Below are positions 14,739 to 26,700 of a stretch of 64,000 bases of DNA, piece after piece. Source of the stretch: Heliocidaris erythrogramma (Eukaryota > Echinodermata > Echinoidea > Camarodonta > Echinometridae); contig CM046864.1 of the NCBI GenBank assembly GCA_025617745.1, positions 2,186,624 to 2,250,623 of the forward strand, written 5' to 3'. Position 1 is the first letter of the stretch. Each line of letters begins with the position of its first letter. Both the position numbers and the translations under genes were made by a program. The notes under the pieces are model-generated. The model saw only the letters and a list, made by a program, of their open reading frames with translations, was not told where the DNA came from and searched no databases.

Positions 14739-17700
14739 GTAAAACTACCATTGCTGACATTACATTGTCTTCATATTTCCTAGTTGTTGTTGTTTAGAAC
14801 TCATCCAAATTAAAATCCTCCTATTTTATGACAGTATCAGGTATTATACATTTTGTCCAAAAAGATTATATCATTGAAGGATTTTGATTTTGAAAGAGGA
14901 TGTAAAACTGAGATATAGGAATAATTCAGTATTTGGTTTATGCGCCTTTTATCCAAAACGCAAAAAGTTTTCTTATTTTTTGGAAAGCGTACGAATACCC
15001 AAACAGTTTATTATCTTAAATTTTCGCAAATATGTACGGATTCCCATCAGGACTCATGCCATGTTTTTAAACCAACAATTCTATTTTGTTAATGCCCTAT
15101 ATCACATTTTTTGTGAAAATTTGTCATATCTTGAAATTATTCGTAATATAATACAGTGTGCTATCATTTTTTTGGCCGTTTTGCAATATGTAAGACCTTC
15201 TAAAAATGTTTTAAGAGGGAAGATATTTGTTAACAAAATACAGTACGAACCAATTTACATTGCGTTTACGAATTCAGGGGGAAATATTAAGTAGCTATGT
15301 TTAATGCAAATTAAAAACTGAACCAAAGTCAAAGTATATTATGGCGTTGAGGCATACATTCGTAATAGTAGAAATGACAGTATTGCAAAACTTCGTTCAC
15401 CAAATCAGATGAATGTTCTTTGTTGTGCCATTTAACAAAAAAAAAATTGTTCACCAAACTTTTGAAACGATGCTCGTTCATGCTGCAGTATTTATGATTT
15501 AAAAGACAAAACAAAACACCAAGAAAATGGGTACAAGGTTGGTTCTGAAATAAGACACTAAATTCTTGGTGATGAATATACATATATCTCATGTTTTTAT
15601 CATTTTAACCCCTTATTTTCTACTGTAGCTCGTACAACGAGGTCATCAACTACTCCTGTTAGCACAACAGGATCAGCAACGTCTGCTAGTACTACAGGAC
15701 CAATATTTACTCTTGCTAATACTTCGGGAGCTGAAATTACTCAATCTAGTACTATAACAAACTCAGCTTCATCTGCTAGTACCACAGGACCATCAACTAA
15801 TCCAGCTAGGACTACAAGACCATCAATTACTCCTGTTAGTACTACAAAACCATCAACTACCCATGTTAGTACGGTAGGATCATCAACTACTCCTGCTAGT
15901 ACTACAGGACAATCGACTACTCCTGCTAGCACTACAACACCATCAATTACTCAAGCTAGTACTACAGGACCACCAACCCCTGCAAGTACTATAGGATCAA
16001 TAACTTCAACTATTAGTACTACTCGATCTTCAACTACTCTTGCTACTACTTCGGGACCATCAACTACTCCTGCTAGTACTACAGGACTATCAAGTACTCA
16101 TGTTTCTACTACAGGACCATCAACTACGCCTACTACCACTATAACTACTACGGCAGCAGCAGCTCCTCCTGCAAGTAACTCGGCACCAGTAACTACTCTT
16201 GCTGGTACCACTGCTTCATCTGCTTCATCAACTACTCCTGCCAGTACTACAGGACCATCAACTACTCCTACTAGTACTACAGGACTATCAAATACTCCTG
16301 ATAATACCACAGGACCTCCAACCACTCCTGCAAGAACTACAGGATCATCAGCTACTTCTGCCAGTACTACGGGACCTTCAACTCCTCCTGCAAGTACTTT
16401 GGTTCCAGCAGCTACTCCTGCTAGCACCACTTCATCATCGACGACTCCACCTAGTACTACAGGACCACCAACCGCACCTACTACTGCAACAGGAGCATCA
16501 ACTGCTTCTGCTTCATCAACTATTCCTGCTAGTACTACAGGACCACCAACTACCCCAACTACACCTACTACTGCAATAGGACTATCAACTACTGCTTCTA
16601 GTACTACAGGACATACAACTACTCCTCCTACAACTACAGGAACATCAACTGCTCCTGCTAGTAGTTCAGGACTATTGACTACTCCTGTTGATACCACAGG
16701 ACCCCCAACCCCTCCTGCAAGTACTACAGGATCATCAGCTACTTCTGCCAGTACTACAGGACCTTCACCTTCTCCTGCAAGTACTTTGGTTTCAGCAACT
16801 ACTCCTGCTAGCACCGCTCCATCATCAACTCCTCCAGGTAGTACTACAGAACCATCAAACTATACAGCGAGTACTACCGGACCACCAATTACTCTTACTA
16901 CAACAGGAGCATCAACTGCATCTGCTTCATCAACTACTACTGCTAGTACTACGGGACCACCAACTACCACTACTTCACCTACTACTACAATAGGACAATC
17001 AACTTCTGTTAGTACTACGGGACTTCTAAGTACACATACTACTGTAATAGGGGCATCAACTACTCCTCCTACAACTACAGGAACATCAACTGCTCCTGCT
17101 AATAGTTCAGGACTATTGACTACTCCTGTTGATACCACAGGACCTCCAACCACTCCTGCAAGTACTACAGGATCATCAGCTCCTTCTTCCAGTACTACAA
17201 TACCTTCAACTCCTCCTGCAAGCAATTTGGTTCCAGCAACTACTCCTGCTAGCACCACTGCATCATCAAATCCTCCAGGAGCATCGACTACTGCTGCTTA
17301 TACTACAGGACCTCCAACTACTCCTGCTACTACTACAGGACCATCAACTACTCCTGCTAGTACTACAGGGCTATTGACTACTCCTGATAGTACCACAGGA
17401 TATCCAACCACTCCTGCAAGTACTACAGGATCATCAGCTTCTTCTGCCAGTACTACAGGACCTTCAACTCCTCCTGCAAGTACTTTGGTTCCAGCAACTA
17501 CTCCTGCTAGCACCATTGTATCATCAACTCCTCCAGCTAGTACTACGGAACCATCAACTACTCCTACTACTACTACTACAGGACCATCAACTACTCATCA
17601 TAGTACCACAGGGCCTCCGACTGCTCCTGCTAGTACTAAGGGACCAGAAACTACTTCTGTTGGTACTCTAGGACCATCAACTACCCCTGATAGTACTACA

Positions 17701-20700
17701 GGAGCAACAAGTGAACCTTCTAGTACTACAGGACCATCATCTACTCCTGTTAGTACTACAGGACCGCAAACTACACCTACTACTACCACTGCAGCATCTA
17801 CTACTCCTGCTAGTACTACGGGACCGTTAACTGCACCTAATAATAGTACAGGACAATCAAATCCTCCTGCTAGTACTATAGGATCATCAGCTACTCCAGA
17901 AAGTACTACAGGATCGTCAACTACATCTACTACGACAACAGGAGCATCAACTACTGTTTCTAGTACTACAGGACCTCATACTACTCCTGCTACTACTACA
18001 GGACCATCAACTACTCCTGCTAGTAGTACGGGACTATTGACTACTGATAATACTACAGGACCTCCAACCACTCCTGCAAGTACTACAGGATCACCAGCTC
18101 CTTCTTCCAGTACTACAATACCTTCAACTCCTCCTGCAAGCAATTTGGTTCCAGCAACTACTCCTGCTAGCACCACTGCATCATCAAATCCTCCAGGAGC
18201 ATCGACTACTGGTGCTAATACTACAGGACCTCCAACTACTCCTGCTACTACTACAGGACCATCAACTACTCCTGCTAGTACTACAGGGCTATTGACTACT
18301 CCTGATAGTACCACAGGATATCCAACCACTCCTGCAAGTACAACAGAATCATCAGCTTCTTCTGCCAGTACTACAGGACCTTCAACTCCTCCTGCAAGTA
18401 ATTTGGTTCCAGCAACTACTCCTGCTAGCACCATTGTATCATCAACTCCTCCAGCTAGTACTACGGAACCATCAATTACTCCTGCTGCTACTACTACTAC
18501 ACCATCAACTACTCATCATAGTACCACAGGACCTCCGACTGCTCCTGCTAGTACTAAGGGACCAGAAACTACTTCTGTTGGTACTCTAGGACCATCAACT
18601 ACCCCTGATAGTACTACAGGAGCAACAAGTGAACCTTCTAGTACTACAGGACCATCATCTACTCCTGTTAGTACTACAGGACCGCAAACTACACCTACTA
18701 CTACCACTGCAGCATCTACTACTCCTGCTAGTACTACAGGACCGTTAACTGCACCTAATAATAGTACAGGACAATCAAATCCTCCTGCTAGTACTATAGG
18801 ATCATCAGCTACTCCAGAAAGTACTACAGGATCGTCAACTACATCTACTACGACAACAGGAGCATCAACTACTGTTTCTAGTACTACAGGACCTCATACT
18901 ACTCCTGCTACTACTACAGGACCATCAACTACTCCTGCTAGTAGTACGGGACTATTGACTACTGATAATACTACAGGACCTCCAACCACTCCTGCAAGTA
19001 CTACAGGATCACCAGCTCCTTCTTCCAGTACTACAATACCTTCAACTCCTCCTGCAAGCAATTTGGTTCCAGCAACTACTCCTGCTAGCACCACTGCATC
19101 ATCAAATCCTCCAGGAGCATCGACTACTGCTGCTTATACTACAGGACCTCCAACTACTCCTGCTACTACTACAGGACCATCAACTACTCCTGCTAGTACT
19201 ACAGGGCTATTGACTACTCCTGATAGTACCACAGGATATCCAACCACTCCTGCAAGTACTACAGGATCATCAGCTTCTTCTGCCAGTACTACAGGACCTT
19301 CAACTCCTCCTGCAAGTACTTTGGTTCCAGCAACTACTCCTGCTAGCACCATTGTATCATCAACTCCTCCAGCTAGTACTACGGAACCATCAACTACTCC
19401 TACTACTACTACTACAGGACCATCAACTACTCATCATAGTACCACAGGGCCTCCGACTGCTCCTGCTAGTACTAAGGGACCAGAAACTACTTCTGTTGGT
19501 ACTCTAGGACCATCAACTACCCCTGATAGTACTACAGGAGCAACAAGTGAACCTTCTAGTACTACAGGACCATCATCTACTCCTGTTAGTACTACAGGAC
19601 CGCAAACTACACCTACTACTACCACTGCAGCATCTACTACTCCTGCTAGTACTACAGGACCGTTAACTGCACCTAATAATAGTACAGGACAATCAAATCC
19701 TCCTGCTAGTACTATAGGATCATCAGCTACTCCAGAAAGTACTACAGGATCGTCAACTACATCTACTACGACAACAGGAGCATCAACTACTGTTTCTAGT
19801 ACTACAGGACCTCATACTACTCCTCCTACTACTACAGGACCATCAACTACTCCTGCTAGTAGTACGGGACTACTGACTACTGATAATACTACAGGACCTC
19901 CAACCACTCCTGCAAGTACTACAGGATCACCAGCTCCTTCTTCCAGTACTACAATACCTTCAACTCCTCCTGCAAGCAATTTGGTTCCAGCAACTACTCC
20001 TGCTAGCACCACTGCATCATCAAATCCTCCAGGAGCATCGACTACTGGTGCTAATACTACAGGACCTCCAACTACTCCTGCTACTACTACAGGACCATCA
20101 ACTACTCCTGCTAGTACTACAGGGCTATTGACTACTCCTGATAGTACCACAGGATATCCAACCACTCCTGCAAGTACAACAGAATCATCAGCTTCTTCTG
20201 CCAGTACTACAGGACCTTCAACTCCTCCTGCAAGTAATTTGGTTCCAGCAACTACTCCTGCTAGCACCATTGTATCATCAACTACCCCTGATAGTACTAC
20301 AGGAGCAACAAGTGAACCTTCTAGTACTACAGGACCATCATCTACTCCTGTTAGTACTACAGGACCGCAAACTACACCTACTACTACCACTGCAGCATCT
20401 ACTACTCCTGCTAGTACTACGGGACCGTTAACTGCACCTAATAATAGTACGGGACAATCAAATCCTCCTGCTAGTACTATAGGATCATCAGCTACTCCAG
20501 AAAGTACTACAGGATCGTCAACTACATCTACTACGACAACAGGAGCATCAACTACTGTTTCTAGTACTACAGGACCTCATACTACTCCTGCTACTACTAC
20601 AGGACCGTTAACTACACATAATAATAATACAGGACAATCAACTCCTGCTAGTACTACAGGACCATCAACTACTCATCATAGCACCACGGGACCTCCGACT

Positions 20701-23700
20701 GCTCCTGCTAGTACTAAGGGATTAGAAGCTACTTCTGTTGGTACTCTAGGACCATCAACTACCCCTGATAGTATTACAGGAGCAACAAGTGAACCTACTA
20801 GTACTACAGGACCATCATCTACTCCTGTTAGTACTACAGGACCGCCAACTACACCTACTACTACCACTGCAGCATCTACTACTCCTGCTAGTACTACGGG
20901 ACCGTTAACTGCACCTAATAATAGTACAGGACAATCAAATCCTCCTGCTAGTACTATAGGATCATCAACTACATCTACCAGTACTACTGGACCTTCAACT
21001 ACTCTCGCTAGTAGTTCAGGACCATCAACTACTCCTGCTAGTACTATAGGAGTATCAATTACTCCTGTTTCTACTTCAGGACCATCAACTACACCTACTA
21101 CAAATACTACTATTACGGCACCATCAACTACTCCTGCTAGTACTACAGGGCTATTGACTACTCCTGATAGTACCACAGGATATCCAACCACTCCTGCAAG
21201 TACTACAGGATCATCAGCTTCTTCTGCCAGTACTACAGGACCTTCAACTCCTCCTGCAAGTACTTTGGTTCCAGCAACTACTCCTGCTAGCACCATTGTA
21301 TCATCAACTCCTCCAGCTAGTACTACGGAACCATCAACTACTCCTACTACTACTACTACAGGACCATCAACTACTCATCATAGTACCACAGGGCCTCCGA
21401 CTGCTCCTGCTAGTACTAAGGGACCAGAAACTACTTCTGTTGGTACTCTAGGACCATCAACTACCCCTGATAGTACTACAGGAGCAACAAGTGAACCTTC
21501 TAGTACTACAGGACCATCATCTACTCCTGTTAGTACTACAGGACCGCAAACTACACCTACTACTACCACTGCAGCATCTACTACTCCTGCTAGTACTACA
21601 GGACCGTTAACTGCACCTAATAATAGTACAGGACAATCAAATCCTCCTGCTAGTACTATAGGATCATCAGCTACTCCAGAAAGTACTACAGGATCGTCAA
21701 CTACATCTACTACGACAACAGGAGCATCAACTACTGTTTCTAGTACTACAGGACCTCATACTACTCCTGCTACTACTACAGGACCATCAACTACTCCTGC
21801 TAGTAGTACGGGACTATTGACTACTGATAATACTACAGGACCTCCAACCACTCCTGCAAGTACTACAGGATCACCAGCTCCTTCTTCCAGTACTACAATA
21901 CCTTCAACTCCTCCTGCAAGCAATTTGGTTCCAGCAACTACTCCTGCTAGCACCACTGCATCATCAAATCCTCCAGGAGCATCGACTACTGGTGCTAATA
22001 CTACAGGACCTCCAACTACTCCTGCTACTACTACAGGACCATCAACTACTCCTGCTAGTACTACAGGGCTATTGACTACTCCTGATAGTACCACAGGATA
22101 TCCAACCACTCCTGCAAGTACAACAGAATCATCAGCTTCTTCTGCCAGTACTACAGGACCTTCAACTCCTCCTGCAAGTAATTTGGTTCCAGCAACTACT
22201 CCTGCTAGCACCATTGTATCATCAACTCCTCCAGCTAGTACTACGGAACCATCAATTACTCCTGCTGCTACTACTACTACACCATCAACTACTCATCATA
22301 GTACCACAGGACCTCCGACTGCTCCTGCTAGTACTAAGGGACCAGAAACTACTTCTGTTGGTACTCTAGGACCATCAACTACCCCTGATAGTACTACAGG
22401 AGCAACAAGTGAACCTTCTAGTACTACAGGACCATCATCTACTCCTGTTAGTACTACAGGACCGCAAACTACACCTACTACTACCACTGCAGCATCTACT
22501 ACTCCTGCTAGTACTACGGGACCGTTAACTGCACCTAATAATAGTACGGGACAATCAAATCCTCCTGCTAGTACTATAGGATCATCAGCTACTCCAGAAA
22601 GTACTACAGGATCGTCAACTACATCTACTACGACAACAGGAGCATCAACTACTGTTTCTAGTACTACAGGACCTCATACTACTCCTGCTACTACTACAGG
22701 ACCGTTAACTACACATAATAATAATACAGGACAATCAACTCCTGCTAGTACTACAGGACCATCAACTACTCATCATAGCACCACGGGACCTCCGACTGCT
22801 CCTGCTAGTACTAAGGGATTAGAAACTACTTCTGTTGGTACTCTAGGACCATCAACTACCCCTGATAGTATTACAGGAGCAACAAGTGAACCTACTAGTA
22901 CTACAGGACCATCATCTACTCCTGTTAGTACTACAGGACCGCCAACTACACCTACTACTACCACTGCAGCATCTACTACTCCTGCTAGTACTACGGGACC
23001 GTTAACTGCACCTAATAATAGTACAGGACAATCAAATCCTCCTGCTAGTACTATAGGATCATCAACTACATCTACCAGTACTACTGGACCTTCAACTACT
23101 CTCGCTAGTAGTTCAGGACCATCAACTACTCCTGCTAGTACTATAGGAGTATCAATTACTCCTGTTTCTACTTCAGGACCATCAACTACACCTACTACAA
23201 ATACTACTATTACGGCACCAGCAACTAATCCTGCTAGTACCGCTGCTTCATCGAATACTCCTGCTACTTCTGCTGGAACATCAACTACTCCTGCTAGTAC
23301 TACAGGACTATTCACTACTCCTGCTAGTAATACAGGACCATCAAATATACATGCTAGTACTGCAGGATCACCAACTACTGCAGCTTATACAATGGGATCG
23401 TCTATTTCTTCGGCCAGTACTACGGGGTTGTCTGCCTCTTCTTCTAATTCGACAGGTATTACTCGAACTTTAAGTGAACCTTAATTAGGCAGAATAATTT
23501 TCCTTCCTTTTATGTTTGATAATGTCTAAAATGATCATGAAGATGATTTTTTATCATTATCATTGTTTTAGTATTTTCCTAACATATTTTATGCTGATGA
23601 TTATAATTATTTTTATTTTTTACCATTCAATTGTTCGTTTTTTGTTTTTTTGTTTTGTTTTTTGTTTTGTTTTGTTTTTGTTTTTTTTTTTTTGGGGGGG

Positions 23701-26700
23701 GGGTGATTCTAATGATAATCATGACTACTTGAAAAAGGCCTCATTAAAAAGTAGGCTGGTGAGACTTGTCCGATGACGATGATACATGCGCATAATATTA
23801 TGTAATGTACTTATGACGATAACGATAAGATTGGTCTCACCTGACCGATAAATTCGTTGGGGGTTCTGTAATTCAAACTTGACAGAAACAGCCTACATGA
23901 TTCTTCCGAATCAACGTCATGTCGTAGGAGCGAAATGGATTGGCTCTCAGATTGGCTCTCCTGGAAAAAAAAAATCGATGGCAGAGCGATTCAATCAAGA
24001 CGATCATTTAGTTGTCTGACATACCGTAACGGTTTCCTATTAATTCTCCATGTAAACGCTTGATCGATTTGGCAACGATTTATAGGTATATTCAGTGGCT
24101 TATCTACTCAGGAGGCAGAGTATGGGGCGCCAAGTGTAGCATGATTGATTATGTTACGAAATCAAGTTCACAAAGTGATTTCGTTACGAAATCAATCTTC
24201 ATCAACTACTGCAAGTGATTTTGTTACAGAATCAACTACTGCAGGTGATTTCGTTACGAAATCAACTACTGCAAGTGATTTTGTTACAGAATGAACTATT
24301 GCAGGTGATTTCGTAACAAAATTAACTACTGCAGGTGATTTCGTTACAAAATCGCCTGTAGTAGTTACTTACGAAATCACCTGCATACTTTGATTTTGTA
24401 ACAAAATCACATACAGTAGTTGATTCTGGCAGTATTGCAGTAGTTGATTTCGTTACGAAATCACCTGCAATAGTTGATTTCGTTACAAAATCACCTGCAG
24501 TAGTTCATTTCGCAACGAAATCACCTGCAGTAGTTCATTTCGTAACGAAATCACCTGTAGTAGTTCATTTCCTTACGAAATCACCTGCATACTGTGATTT
24601 TGTAACAAAATCACATACAGTAGTTGATTCTGGAACAAAATCACTTTCAGTAGTTGATTCTGTAACAAAATCACTTGCAGTAGTTGATTTCGTTACGAAA
24701 TCACCTGCAATAGTTGATTTCGTTACAAAATCACCTGCAGTAGTTCATTTCGCAACGAAATCACCTGCAGTAGTTCATTTCGTAACGAAATCACCTGTAG
24801 TAGTTTATTTCGTTACGAAATCACCTGCATGCTGTGATTTTGTAACGAAATCACATACAGTAGTTGATTTCGTTACGAAATCACCTGCAATAGTTGATTT
24901 CGTGACAAAATCACCTGGAGTAGTTCATTTCGTAACGAAATCACCTGCAGTAGTTGATTCTGGAACAAAATCACTTGCAGTAGTTGATTTCGTAACAAAA
25001 TCACTTTCAGTAGTTGATTTCGTAGTGATTTTGTTCCAGAATCAACTACTGTATGTGATTTTGTTACAAAATCACAGTATGCAGGTGATTTCGTAAGTAA
25101 CTACTACAAGCGATTTTGTAACGAAATCACCTGCAGTAGTTAATTTTGTTACGAAATCACCTGCAATAGTTCATTCTGTAACAAAATCACTTGCAGTAGT
25201 TGATTTCGTAACGAAATCACCTGCAGTAGTTGATTCTGTAACAAAATCACTTGCAGTAGTTGATGAAGATTGCTTTCGTAACGAAATCACTTTGTGAACT
25301 TGATTTCGCAACATAATCAGTCACGCTACACTTGTTGCACCATATCAGAGGTGGAACGTGCCCCGGACGGCACTTGAAGGGCGCGCAAAAAATACAAAAG
25401 AGAGAAAGAGAGAGGGGAGAAAAGAAAGAAAAAAATTGAGTCTTACTGTTAAAATGCGCCCCCAGTCCAGTGTGTTGAAAGGATTTGAAATAGCAAAATT
25501 TTCTAAAGCTTGGAAGCTTTGCTCCCTCGCATATGCGTAAGTAGCGTTTTAAGGGGTTCAAAATTCGCACTAATTGCTTTACTCCCCAGCGTATAATTTT
25601 CATGAGAATCTTGTTCCATTTTGCGACCCCTCTCACAACACATGAAGTGCATAAATTAGCAATTTCAAAGGTGCAACTTAAATTTTTAAAAAGATCTTCG
25701 ATTACGTGTTAAATGTGTTTGTATGTGTAACACCAAAAAAAAAAAAGCTGGACTGAAGCCGCCTCCATCTCAGTAATGTTATTTCCAGACTAAAATGTTC
25801 GCCCTTGCAGAAAAGAAAGAAATAAAGGAAGAAAGAAAATTTTAAATAAAGACGTAAAGAAAGAAATATGTGACCCGACGCCTCAAAACCTACAATAAGT
25901 CGCCAAAATTATTTTTTTTTGTTTTATACATTTTCTGAAAGTAAAGATTCTCAGCTTTCCAATGGTATATCACTTGCCTAGTTTACTCAGTGATAACACC
26001 TTTAAATATCACATTTAGGATCAGTATGTAACCAGCAATCAATAACTCCTATTCAGAGAAAATGGCCATTTAAATTCGGAACAAAAGAGTGCTAGACCTT
26101 CACTCTCTGTGTGCGCCCAAGTAAAACTGGGTATTCAAATGGCCATAGCAACCGGCATGAACGGATCATCAGATTAGGCCGAATTTTGGCGTGCTGCTCC
26201 AGGAGGACCTATTCATTACCCACTCCAAAAATCAAATTAATACCTTCAGAGGTAAAGTAGTTATTTGTCATTGAATGAAAGTATAACAAATTTCGGTGAT
26301 ATCGATTTTTTTAGCTCGACAGGTGAAAAAAAGGAGTCATTTTAAAATGCCCCCAAAACATATTTCTAAGTCGAATTACGACTCACAAACTTGAGACATG
26401 ATAGAATGATAATTAAACTACGCATTTCTATCAAAAACAGAAAAAATGACTGATCCAAGCAAATTTACTATTTTGGGCTGTTTGCTACGTTGTGGTCCGT
26501 GCGACTTATTGTAGGTTTTGAGGCGGCGGGTCACATATAAAAACAGATATAAATAAAGAAAAAGAAAAAAGTCAATGAAGGAAGAAAGGCAGATTGAAAG
26601 AAATATAAAAGAAAGAACGAAAGAAAGAAAAAAAAATAGAGGAAAAAGAAAGAAATAAAGAAATGGAGAAAAGGGAGAAAGAAAAATAAGGAAAGAAATA

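Larger units (their letters stand above)
1..14898 (+). repeat. Tandem repeat of about 479 bp (exon plus intron), at least 31 copies
   Basis: The unit is 478-480 bp and carries the cbEGF exon plus an intron of about 352 bp. It repeats from base 1 to about 14898, where the copy breaks off after gattttgaaagagg and unique intron follows. Introns are as conserved as exons, so homogenisation acts on the DNA and not only through protein selection. Diagnostic intron variants are a five- or six-A run after ttccc, tcatt/tcgtt, taga/taaa after gttgttgtt, and accatt/accgtt after the donor. They show blocks of two and three units copied together. Small ATG-started frames of about 60-68 codons recur once per unit, span the intron and end at the acceptor tag; they are not genes. 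Confidence 0.95.

Noticed and set aside
16098..23315. Long antisense frames over the mucin exon
   Set aside because: Hydrophobic Val/Gly repeats are a by-product of a stop-free 30-bp unit. They have no start context, splice sites or domains.
16399..23484. Mucin frame treated as a stand-alone gene starting at 16399 and ending at 23484
   Set aside because: The codon at 16399 is TTG inside the repeats. The frame is open back to a splice acceptor at 15628, and a phase-matched donor precedes the stop.
24135..25340. CRISPR-like regular array
   Set aside because: Spacing is regular, but the sequence between repeats is also repeated, the units are palindromic tandem copies, and the context is an animal intron.
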